DNA from: a bacterium | GTDB taxonomy: Bacteria > Desulfobacterota > GWC2-55-46 | Length of the DNA: 7,344 nt | Assembly (NCBI GenBank): GCA_027310325.1 | Contig: DAIDBB010000275.1 | Span: forward strand, 1-7,344 | Direction: 5' to 3' | Shown here: positions 1-5,882 of the stretch, one piece after another | How the letters are laid out: each line of letters begins with the position of its first letter | How positions within the stretch are numbered: position 1 is the first letter of the stretch | Translations under genes and position numbers: made by a program | The notes under the pieces: generated by a model | The model's database searches: none | What the model saw: only the letters and a program-made list of their open reading frames with translations | Told to the model about the DNA's origin: nothing

Positions 1-202
1 CCCTCAAGTTGACCCTGAAGCTCGTCCCTGTTATCGAATGCCTTACTTCTTTCGCTATCTTTACTTCTATCTTTTCTCCCCCGAGGGGGAGTTTCTTGAG
101 CTCGCGGAGCATCATCCGGAAGTCGACCCCGAGGTCGATGAGCGCCCCCAGGAACATATCCCCGCTTATTCCCATGGGGCAGTCGAAGTAGAGGATCTTC
201 AT
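1..202 (-). CDS. larC: LarC, nickel insertion enzyme for the NPN cofactor (N-terminal fragment, cut by window edge)
   Basis: About 67 N-terminal residues are visible; the gene runs off the left edge. The start reads MKILYFDCPMGISGDMFLGA, followed by LIDLGVDF, which is the characteristic opening of the LarC family (Asp-Cys, then GISGDM, then GALIDLG). LarC is known as a CTP-dependent cyclometallase that inserts nickel into the dithio-pyridinium mononucleotide made by LarB and LarE, giving the nickel-pincer cofactor of LarA-type racemases; it is cytoplasmic. The ATG at 202 is supported by an AAGGA about 13 bases upstream (216-220), a rather long spacing, and by the absence of an earlier in-frame start. 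It lies 37 bases after larB, in the same orientation, so it is probably cotranscribed with it. The frame is intact as far as it can be followed. The identification rests on the N-terminus only. Confidence 0.88.
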   Translation of the reverse strand, partial: MKILYFDCPMGISGDMFLGALIDLGVDFRMMLRELKKLPLGGEKIEVKIAKEVRHSITGTSFRVNLR

Positions 203-215
203 TGGATATGACCGT

Positions 216-220
216 TCCTT
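216..220 (-). promoter_or_regulatory. Putative ribosome binding site of larC
   Basis: The minus strand reads AAGGA here, within a run of six A residues followed by GGAA, 13 bases before the larC ATG. It is the only purine-rich Shine-Dalgarno-like stretch in the larB-larC gap. The spacing is longer than the usual 5 to 9 bases, so the site is weak or the spacing is compensated for. Confidence 0.4.
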
Positions 221-239
221 TTTTAAGCCGGTTTATGGC

Positions 240-989
240 TTATTTCCTGTTTATAAGGCTGGCGGCATAGGCCGCGCCGAATCCGTTGTCGATGTTTACA
301 ACGGAAATTCCGGCGGCGCAGGAGTTTAGCATCGCCAGTAACGTCGTTATCCCTCCGAGGTTCGCCCCGTACCCGACGCTCGTCGGGACCGCTATCACGG
401 GGCGCGCCACGAGGCCCGACACCACGCTCGGAAGCGCCCCTTCCATGCCGGCTACCACAACGAGGACGTTCGCGGATAGTATTATATCCTTCTTGTGGAG
501 GAGCCTGTGTATCCCGGCCACCCCGACGTCGTAAAGGCGTTCGACCCTGTTACCCATGCACTCTGCCGTAACTGCCGCTTCCTCGGCCACCGGCACATCC
601 GAGGTCCCGGCGCAGATGACGAGTATGACGCCCTTCCCGACGTCCCTTATCTCGTGGGACCTTATGAAGAAGGTCCTTGCCGTCACGTTGAAGACGCCGA
701 GCGGAAACGCCTTTTTGAGGGCCTTGCCCTTTTTTTCATCCAGCCTCGTTATGAGCACGTTTTCTTTCCTTTCGAGCATCGTCCCGGCTATCGCCCTTAT
801 CTGGGCGATAGTTTTCCCTTCCCCGAAGATCACCTCCGGGAAACCCTGCCGCAGCGACCTGTGGGTATCGACGGTAGCGAACTCGAGTTCCTCAAATGGA
901 AGGGTCTTAAGCCGCTCGACCGCCGCGCCCGTATCGACCCGGCCCGCCTTTACGTCCTCGATAAGTTTCTTTAATATCCTTATGTTCAT
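240..989 (-). CDS. larB: LarB, pyridinium-3,5-biscarboxylic acid mononucleotide synthase
   Basis: The product is 249 residues, the usual length for LarB. The family enzyme carboxylates and hydrolyses nicotinic acid adenine dinucleotide to the biscarboxylic mononucleotide, the first step of nickel-pincer cofactor synthesis in the cytoplasm. The N-terminal part (residues 1-75) carries the DTHRSLRQGFPEVIFGEGKT signature at 41-60. The C-terminal part (about 118-249) is a PurE-like (AIR carboxylase) fold: CAGTSDVPVAEEA at 126-138, GMEGALPSVVSGL at 181-193, VPTSVGYGAN at 201-210, LNSC at 221-224 and NIDNGFGA at 232-239. Cys224 corresponds, from memory of the family, to the cysteine that forms the substrate adduct. 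All expected motifs are present. Its ATG overlaps the cheA stop (ATGA, 986-989) and has no clear ribosome binding site of its own, so its translation is probably coupled to cheA. larE, which supplies sulfur, is not in the window. Confidence 0.95.
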   Translation of the reverse strand: MNIRILKKLIEDVKAGRVDTGAAVERLKTLPFEELEFATVDTHRSLRQGFPEVIFGEGKTIAQIRAIAGTMLERKENVLITRLDEKKGKALKKAFPLGVFNVTARTFFIRSHEIRDVGKGVILVICAGTSDVPVAEEAAVTAECMGNRVERLYDVGVAGIHRLLHKKDIILSANVLVVVAGMEGALPSVVSGLVARPVIAVPTSVGYGANLGGITTLLAMLNSCAAGISVVNIDNGFGAAYAASLINRK

Positions 990-2593
990 AGGGAGACTCT
1001 TTTAAGGGCCCTTGATATTATCTGTCTTACGTCAAGGAGGAATACCGGCCTTCCGTCGGCCATTACCGTTATGCCGGATACCCCCCAGAGCTTTGATATG
1101 GGGGGCAGGAGCGGCTTTATGTAGGCGTCTATCTCGTCCTTGAAGTCGTCCACCTTTATGGCAGCGGAGTTTTCAATGTTAACGGCACTTTCCGCCTTTA
1201 CACCGTCTTCGACTATGACGATCGTATAGACGTCCTTCGCGCTGTTTTCCTTTATGCCGAGGGCTTTATCAAGGGAGATAAGAGGGATATCCCTGCCGCC
1301 GTATTTGAATGTGCCCCCCGCTAGCTCAGCATTCTTCGCCTCGAGCACCTGTTCTATCCTCGATGCCGGCAGCAAAAAGAGTTCATTGCCAGCTGTAACA
1401 AGGAGGGCCTTTACGATGGATGAGGTCCGGGGCAGTTCCATTATGACCTTCGTCCCCAGGCCTTTTTCCGACTCGATTCTAAGCCCCCCTCCGAACGCCT
1501 CAACCGCGGACTTCACGACGTCCATGCCAACGCCCCTTCCCGAGATCTCGGTCACCTCTTCTTTTACGCTCAGCCCGGGGGTGCAGACGAGCATGAGGAC
1601 GTCCTCATCGGACATGGCGCGTATCCGTTCCGCGGGAACCCCCATGCCGATCGCCCTGGCTATCACCTTTTCGCGGTCTATGCCGCCTCCGTCATCGGAC
1701 ACTTCTATTATTACCCTGTTTTTTTTGATATAGGCATTTATGGTTATCGTCCCAACGGATGGCTTATTGGCCTCGGCCCTTTTTCCGGGAGGCTCTATGC
1801 CGTGGTCCACCGCATTCCTTATCATGTGGACGAGGGGGGACGCGAGGTTTTCAAGGATGGCGCGGTCAACGCTTATTTCCGCGCCTTCGACCTTCAGGTC
1901 TACGGTCTTTCCGGTATCGCTGGATATGTCTCGCACCACCCTTGGAAGCCCTTCGGTAAGGTCTTTTATCGGGAGCATCCTTGCCGAGATTATGTTGTCA
2001 TAAAGGGCGTTTATGGATCTTCCGAGCGTGTGCAGACTGTCCTTTACGGCTATCGACCTGTTGCCCTGGGTGAGCGTCTTAAATGATGAGAGCGTCATGA
2101 AAAGGTCTCCGGCGGTGGCCAGCAGGCCGTCGAATATCTTAACGTCGACCTTCATCGTCTGCGAGAGCTTGAGTTCGGCCGCAGGGGCGGGTACGTTTTG
2201 AGGGGCCGGGGCCCTGCCTTCGATAAGCCCCTTTATCTCGCCGATGAGAGGGTCTACGTCATAGGTGAGGGGTTTGTCTTCCTCCACCCTTTTTATGAGC
2301 TCTTTGAGCGCGTCCGTGCACTTGAAAAGGGCGGTCAACATTGCACTGGAGAGTTTGAGACGCTTTGACCGCACCCTGTCCAGGAGGTCTTCCTGGGCGT
2401 GCGATAGCCTTGATATGTTCTCGTACCCCATTGAGGCCGACATGCCTTTTATCGAATGATAGTGCCTGAAAAGGTTTTCTACGGGGGAGGGGTTGTCCTC
2501 TCCTTTTTCGAGGCCGAGGAGGCCCTTTTCAATGCCCGAGAGGTGTTCGTCGGCTTCCTGAAGATAGAGGGCCTTGTATTTGGATGTGTCCAT
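986..2593 (-). CDS. cheA: CheA-type chemosensory histidine kinase, short form lacking P2
   Basis: The product is 535 residues from the ATG at 2593, shorter than typical CheA (about 650-700). It should autophosphorylate in complex with receptors and CheW at the membrane, then pass phosphate to response regulators. Domains in order: P1 phosphotransfer (1-110) with HSIKGMSASMGY, phospho-acceptor His46; a short Ala/Pro linker (127-140) where a P2 regulator-docking domain would normally sit; P3 dimerisation (about 146-205); P4 GHKL ATPase with N box HMIRNAVDHG (256-265), G1 DDGGGID (300-306) and G2 GRGVGMDVV (352-360); P5 CheW-like (about 390-535). The F box reads CTPGLSV (from 337), whereas common CheA has a FxPGFST-like sequence. 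An in-frame ATG at 2647 would add 18 residues (MGTAGIPVHGRAYAYHFD) unlike CheA. Neither start has a clear ribosome binding site; I chose 2593 because MDTSKYKALYLQEADEHL is a standard P1 opening. A short hairpin (5-base arms, 2614-2618 and 2626-2630) lies about 20 bases upstream. Confidence 0.93.
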   Translation of the reverse strand: MDTSKYKALYLQEADEHLSGIEKGLLGLEKGEDNPSPVENLFRHYHSIKGMSASMGYENISRLSHAQEDLLDRVRSKRLKLSSAMLTALFKCTDALKELIKRVEEDKPLTYDVDPLIGEIKGLIEGRAPAPQNVPAPAAELKLSQTMKVDVKIFDGLLATAGDLFMTLSSFKTLTQGNRSIAVKDSLHTLGRSINALYDNIISARMLPIKDLTEGLPRVVRDISSDTGKTVDLKVEGAEISVDRAILENLASPLVHMIRNAVDHGIEPPGKRAEANKPSVGTITINAYIKKNRVIIEVSDDGGGIDREKVIARAIGMGVPAERIRAMSDEDVLMLVCTPGLSVKEEVTEISGRGVGMDVVKSAVEAFGGGLRIESEKGLGTKVIMELPRTSSIVKALLVTAGNELFLLPASRIEQVLEAKNAELAGGTFKYGGRDIPLISLDKALGIKENSAKDVYTIVIVEDGVKAESAVNIENSAAIKVDDFKDEIDAYIKPLLPPISKLWGVSGITVMADGRPVFLLDVRQIISRALKRVSL

Positions 2594-2697
2594 ATCAAAA
2601 TGGTATGCGTAAGCCCGGCCATGAACCGGGATTCCGGCCGTTCCCATGCAGCATGCTTTTAGAGGGAGAGAGAGGCACGCCTGTTACGTGCGGCCTT

Positions 2698-3141
2698 TCA
2701 GGCGCCGGTCCCTTCAGTTGAAAGGATCCTCGTCGTCTCGTCAAAGAGGGCGCCCCAGTCGACCGCACGATAGGGCCGTCCTTCTCCGCCCGCGGATACC
2801 GCTGGTTTTCCCTCCTGGGCCGATCCTTTAAGCTCTTCTTCCCAGAGAAAAGAGACGTTTGCCGAACCTATGTCGAAACCGAGGATTCGGTTCTTTCCTC
2901 TTACGACCACGATCCTCCTGGGGCCTTCTTCGCCAATTCTATCCGGATTAAAGACCTTGCCCAGGTCGACGACCGTTACCGGCTCGCCCCGCAGGCTTAT
3001 GATGCCGGATACAAACCTTGTCGAGCCCGGAAGGACCGGTATTCTCTCGGATTCCACAATGCTCGCTACGTCAGCGGTATCGAACGCGTACCGTGTTCCA
3101 TCCAACTCGATAACGAGCTTGTCTTTTTCCATATCGGACAC
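2698..3141 (-). CDS. cheW: CheW-like coupling protein
   Basis: The product is 147 residues from a GTG at 3141, or 144 from an ATG at 3132; no ribosome binding site distinguishes the two. It is a single CheW domain: a beta-rich N-terminal half with YAFDTADVASIVE (18-30), then VSGIISLRGEPVTVVDLGKVF (44-64), the standard CheW core 'GxxxLRGxxxxVxDL', and RRIVVVRGKNRILGFDI (75-91). CheW is a cytoplasmic adaptor that bridges the receptor tip and the P5 domain of CheA in chemosensory arrays. The gene starts 5 bases after the mcp stop codon and precedes cheA by 104 bases, so receptor, adaptor and kinase are probably produced from one message. The tail (LSTEGTGA) is unremarkable. The frame is intact and there is no sign of degradation. 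Symbol given by family; the specific system is unnamed. Confidence 0.9.
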   Translation of the reverse strand: MSDMEKDKLVIELDGTRYAFDTADVASIVESERIPVLPGSTRFVSGIISLRGEPVTVVDLGKVFNPDRIGEEGPRRIVVVRGKNRILGFDIGSANVSFLWEEELKGSAQEGKPAVSAGGEGRPYRAVDWGALFDETTRILSTEGTGA

Positions 3142-3146
3142 TTTGA

Positions 3147-4418
3147 TTAACCCAGGTTAAACCCTGCCACGACCGCCTTCAATTCCTCGGAAAGCTCCGA
3201 GAGTTTCCCCGACGCGGCGATGGTCTCGTTTATGGCCGCTCCATGTTTTTCCACCGCGGCCTCCACCTTTTCGGTGCTCGCGAGGTTCTGGCTGGCGATA
3301 TCGGCGACCTGTTCTATGGTCTGGACCGTTCTTTCGACCTTTTCTTTCTGCTTGTGCGTTAGCCCGAGTATAAGCGTGGACTTTTCAGCCACGTCCGACG
3401 TGTAGTTCGTGATGTCGACCAGTATCTCCCGGACCTTCCTGACGTCGTCCCTCCCGCCCTTCAGGTTCGAAGTGCCTTCGCTCGCCGACGACACGACCCG
3501 CTCGACCTCCATCTTTAACTCCTTTACGATGAGCGAGACGTCCTCGACGCTGTTATTCGTGTTGTCGGCGAACCTTCGCACCTCTTCCGCGACCATTGCA
3601 AAGCCCCTTCCGTTCTCTCCCGCTTTTGATGCCTCTATGGTAGCGTTAAGAGCCAGGAGGTCCGTCTGGCGCGAGATGTGCGTTATGACGTCCAATATCT
3701 TCGGTATATCGTTCAATTTCTCCTTAAGGCGTACGGCGGCGCTTTCCGTGTTCTCTATGCCCTTGAAGATCGTCTCCATCTTTTCCATGGCCGACGTCGC
3801 CGTGGTGGCCCCTCTCTGTACCATGGAGTTGACCTTCTGTGAGGCGTTGGCGCTTTCGGTGACTTTTTTGGCGACGTCGTCGGCGAGCTCCGCCATGGAT
3901 TTGACCGAGCGGGAGACGTCTCCTATGTGGTTGGCCTGTTCGAGGGCGCCGTCGAATATGCTCGAAGATCCAGAGATTACCTCTTTCGATGTCTCGTGCC
4001 CTTTTGTGACTACCGAGCTGAACATGCTCTGGGCCTCGGCGAGATTTGCGACAGTCTCGCTTATGCGTTCCACAAGGCCCTTAAGGTTTATCGCCATAAG
4101 GGAGAGCGCCTCTTCGAGGTCGGCCATCTCGTCCTTGAAAAGACTCGCGTCCCGGTGTAGCTCATCGGCGTTCGTGAGGTCGCCTTTGCTTATCTTCTGG
4201 GCTATGCCCGTAAGAAGGCTGAACTGCCTCGTGAAGCTCTTGGTGAAAAATGACCCGAGGACGAGCCCTATGACGATGGCGGCAAGAAAACTCAAAGGCT
4301 GCCTGAGCCATTCCACGACGTCGAATTTGTCGATGATACCGGGTATGAACGCGGCCGCCGCAACAACGGCGATGAAGCCGAGTATGAATTTGTATCCTAT
4401 CGGTATTTTTACGTTCAT
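3147..4418 (-). CDS. Methyl-accepting chemotaxis protein with no periplasmic sensor domain
   Basis: The product is 423 residues. Two hydrophobic helices at about 10-29 and 41-58 are separated by only about 11 residues (DKFDVVEWLRQ), so there is no room for an extracytoplasmic ligand-binding domain. A HAMP-like segment follows (about 56-112; FFTKSFTRQFSLL, QKISKGDLT). The rest is a long coiled-coil signalling hairpin whose tip holds the conserved QTDLLALNATIEASKAGE (251-268) and NGRGFAMVAEEVRRFA (269-284), the CheA/CheW contact region. The arms on either side of the tip are similar in length, roughly 22 heptads. I see no strong consensus methylation site and no C-terminal NWETF-like tether. 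The start has AAAGG 7 bases upstream and a strong promoter ahead of it. It is the first gene of the run mcp-cheW-cheA-larB-larC. Its signal is unknown; with this architecture it would have to sense something in the membrane, in the cytoplasm, or through a partner protein. Confidence 0.93.
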   Translation of the reverse strand: MNVKIPIGYKFILGFIAVVAAAAFIPGIIDKFDVVEWLRQPLSFLAAIVIGLVLGSFFTKSFTRQFSLLTGIAQKISKGDLTNADELHRDASLFKDEMADLEEALSLMAINLKGLVERISETVANLAEAQSMFSSVVTKGHETSKEVISGSSSIFDGALEQANHIGDVSRSVKSMAELADDVAKKVTESANASQKVNSMVQRGATTATSAMEKMETIFKGIENTESAAVRLKEKLNDIPKILDVITHISRQTDLLALNATIEASKAGENGRGFAMVAEEVRRFADNTNNSVEDVSLIVKELKMEVERVVSSASEGTSNLKGGRDDVRKVREILVDITNYTSDVAEKSTLILGLTHKQKEKVERTVQTIEQVADIASQNLASTEKVEAAVEKHGAAINETIAASGKLSELSEELKAVVAGFNLG

Positions 4419-4425
4419 GGCTCCG

Positions 4426-4430
4426 CCTTT
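4426..4430 (-). promoter_or_regulatory. Ribosome binding site of the mcp gene
   Basis: The minus strand reads AAAGG, with 7 bases between it and the ATG at 4418. A second purine stretch, GGAG (4421-4424), lies too close to the start to be the main site. This is the clearest Shine-Dalgarno-like site in the mcp to larC run and supports 4418 as the start. Confidence 0.6.
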
Positions 4431-4442
4431 GCCCTAAGGCCC

Positions 4443-4458
4443 ACAATTATAGAATTGT
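4443..4458. promoter_or_regulatory. Palindrome over the -10 box, possible operator
   Basis: ACAATT and AATTGT form a perfect 6-base inverted repeat separated by 4 bases (ATAG), covering the whole -10 box of the mcp promoter. A dimeric repressor bound here would block the polymerase. However, AT-rich -10 regions yield such short palindromes by chance, and no regulator gene is present to support it. A CAATTG at 4473-4478, touching the -35 box, is a related sequence. Confidence 0.3.
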
Positions 4459-4475
4459 TTCCCGGCCAAAGTCAA
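4446..4475 (-). promoter_or_regulatory. Near-consensus sigma70-type promoter upstream of mcp-cheW-cheA-larB-larC
   Basis: On the minus strand the -35 box is TTGACT (4470-4475, five of six consensus bases) and the -10 box is TATAAT (4446-4451, six of six), with an 18-base spacer. Transcription would start near 4439, leaving a leader of about 20 bases that contains the AAAGG ribosome binding site of mcp. No other promoter this good is apparent in the gaps between mcp and larC, so it probably drives the whole run. The match is read directly from sequence; its activity is inferred. Confidence 0.75.
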
Positions 4476-4570
4476 TTGCCGGACGGTATCAAGCCAAACC
4501 TGATTATAAGCGTAAGACCGTTAAAAAGATGTGACTTTTTCCTGTCGATAAAGCGTGACGTTGCTCGGCC

Positions 4571-5581
4571 TCAAAAATGCTCGAAGCCCAATCTTTGGAG
4601 CTTGATGGTTTTGCCGTTTAGTCCTATTATGGTAAGCCTTCCTTTCCCGCCTTTGGCTACGATGCGGCCGATAGGTGTTATCATGGTGTCGGTCTTTCTC
4701 CCAAGGCCCTCTATTTCCGCCAGGTTAGCCGATGACGTGAATAGCAGTTCATAGTCTTCCCCTCCCGAAAGCACAAGCCGGGCCCAGTCTTTTTTAGAGG
4801 AGGCCGCATATCGCCTCATCTCTGCGGAGATAGGGACTCTCGCCAACTCGATTATCGCGCCCACCCCGCTCTGCTCGCAGACGCGGTCAAGGTCGAGCGT
4901 GAGTCCGTCGCTTATGTCTATCATCGAATGGGCGAGTCTTTTACTCGCAAGCGACCTTCCTGCCCGCAGCCTCGGGGCCGGGTCGAGGTGCCTCGACGCC
5001 GCCCTTTTAAAAGGCCCTTTAGACAGGGACTTTATCCCGTTTCTCTTAAGCTCCGTCAGCCCGAGGGCCGAATCCCCGATTGTGCCTGTAACATAGATGG
5101 TGTCTCCGGGCCGCGCACCGCTCCTGTAGACGACCTCGTTTGCAGGCATCTCGCCAATTACGGTGGTCGCGACCATGATGCCGCCCTTAATCCCGGAAGT
5201 ATTGCCTCCCGCTATGACCGCTCCGAACCGCTTCGCGCAGTCAGATATGCCTCTGTACAGCTCGTCGAGGAACTTTTTTTTTGTTGCGGACGGCAATCCC
5301 AGGGAGATGAGCGCAAAAAGCGGCTCGCCTCCCATCGCTGCTATGTCAGAGAGAGAGATGCTCAGGGACTTTTTTCCGAGAAGATAAGGCGTGGTGAAGT
5401 CCGGCTTGAAGTGAATTCCCTCGATGAGGACGTCCGTCGTGGCCAGAAGGGCCCTCCCGGCCTTCTGGACCGTAACGCTTGTGTCATCACCGATGCCCTT
5501 TATGAGGCGGGGGTGCGCCAAGGCAAACCTTTTCTCAAGGTCCCTTATTATCCGTTCCTCGCCGAGTCCCTTAAGAAGCAT
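4571..5581 (-). CDS. thiL: ThiL, thiamine-monophosphate kinase
   Basis: The product is 336 residues, close to the family's usual 310-340. ThiL phosphorylates thiamine monophosphate with ATP to give thiamine pyrophosphate, the last step of cofactor synthesis, in the cytoplasm. It belongs to the PurM/SelD-like ATP-binding superfamily. Motifs in order: GIGDD (29-33), TTDVLIEGIHF (48-58), SLSDIAAMGG (76-85), GGNTSG (125-130), YVTGTIGDSALGL (163-175), HLDPAPRLRAG (198-208), DISDGL (222-227), SGGEDYELLF (272-281). In most ThiL proteins the fourth motif is GGDT, and its Asp is a magnesium ligand; here it is Asn127. The ATG at 5581 gives the expected N-terminus (LGEERIIRDL) but has no convincing ribosome binding site. 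The gene lies 333 bases after lon and 152 bases before mcp, so it is probably a separate unit. No other thiamine gene is near. Confidence 0.95.
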   Translation of the reverse strand: MLLKGLGEERIIRDLEKRFALAHPRLIKGIGDDTSVTVQKAGRALLATTDVLIEGIHFKPDFTTPYLLGKKSLSISLSDIAAMGGEPLFALISLGLPSATKKKFLDELYRGISDCAKRFGAVIAGGNTSGIKGGIMVATTVIGEMPANEVVYRSGARPGDTIYVTGTIGDSALGLTELKRNGIKSLSKGPFKRAASRHLDPAPRLRAGRSLASKRLAHSMIDISDGLTLDLDRVCEQSGVGAIIELARVPISAEMRRYAASSKKDWARLVLSGGEDYELLFTSSANLAEIEGLGRKTDTMITPIGRIVAKGGKGRLTIIGLNGKTIKLQRLGFEHF

Positions 5582-5621
5582 TCCCGGATGCCAGACTTTT
5601 TAACGGAATGCCGGAAAACTC

Positions 5622-5747
5622 TTTGAGAGAGGCTTTTTGGCGCCGCGCACGGTAATTGTTTAGCCGCCCGCCGCACGGCGAAGGCGAACATAATTCATTT
5701 GACTTGGTAGGATAAATTGCCGTCCGCATGGACAAGTTTCTCTCAAA
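5622..5747. repeat. Nested imperfect palindrome of 126 bases
   Basis: The outer arms are TTTGAGAGA (5622-5630) and TCTCTCAAA (5739-5747), a perfect 9-base inverted repeat. Nested inside are arms GCGCACGGTAATTG (5645-5658) and AAATTGCCGTCCGC (5714-5727), which pair at 11 of 14 positions, or 12 counting one G-U wobble. A GC-rich mini-hairpin (CGCC, GCAC, GGCG; 5669-5680) lies within. The arms are in register, so the whole could fold as one long stem, as a miniature transposable element or structured RNA would. Copy number elsewhere is unknown. Confidence 0.45.
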
Positions 5748-5792
5748 CCCGGACTTCTGATTCGGTTCGCAATCTCTTAAAACCTTTCTACA

Positions 5793-5831
5793 GTCGGCAG
5801 CTCGCCGACCCACGAAGTGATGAGGCGAGCT
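5793..5831. repeat. Hairpin with two mutually exclusive pairings
   Basis: AGCTCGCC (5799-5806) and GGCGAGCT (5824-5831) are perfect 8-base inverted arms enclosing 17 bases, with an inner CAC-GAA-GTG mini-stem (5811-5819). A competing stem pairs GTCGGC (5793-5798) with GCCGAC (5804-5809) around a 5-base loop and shares bases with the first. No T-run follows directly on either strand, so neither is a standard intrinsic terminator. Confidence 0.5.
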
Positions 5832-5855
5832 ATAGAAATGTTTCATTCCTTACCG

Positions 5856-5882
5856 GTTGAAGCCGTCGAAGACCGCTTCAAC
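5856..5882. terminator. Strong hairpin downstream of lon, possible transcript end
   Basis: GTTGAAGC pairs with GCTTCAAC (8 bases, 5856-5863 and 5875-5882); after one C-C mismatch the stem continues with GTC/GAC around a GAA triloop, on the plus strand. It begins 33 bases past the lon stop codon on the lon (minus) strand. No run of T follows on that strand, so it may be a 3'-end stabiliser or part of the repeat cluster rather than an intrinsic terminator. Confidence 0.4.

Noticed and set aside
9..191. A 60-codon plus-strand frame at the left edge
   Set aside because: It is antisense to larC, whose minus-strand N-terminus matches its family very well.
2594..2647. Upstream in-frame ATG giving CheA 18 extra N-terminal residues
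   Set aside because: The extra residues do not look like a P1 start and there is no ribosome binding site before the ATG at 2647. The internal ATG at 2593 gives a standard CheA opening, although it also lacks a good site, so this remains open.
3409..4437. A 342-codon open frame on the plus strand antisense to mcp
   Set aside because: It lies in codon register with the mcp gene and is a shadow of its codon bias. Its translation is Ser/Thr/Ala/Met-rich without domains, while the minus-strand frame is a clear receptor.
4503..4508. A second TATAAT on the minus strand, between thiL and mcp
   Set aside because: No acceptable -35 hexamer is found 16-19 bases upstream, and the downstream copy at 4446-4451 has an excellent one.
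4523..4540. AAAAAG / CTTTTT inverted repeat after thiL, as a terminator
   Set aside because: The 6-base stem is almost entirely A-T with no GC-rich core and no following T-run beyond the stem itself; too weak to call an intrinsic terminator.
5571..5846. A 91-codon open frame on the minus strand across the lon-thiL gap
   Set aside because: It resembles no family I know, spans two inverted-repeat structures, has an unusual Arg/Ser/Cys-rich composition, lacks a good ribosome binding site and overlaps the thiL start. It is more likely chance openness of repeat-like sequence.
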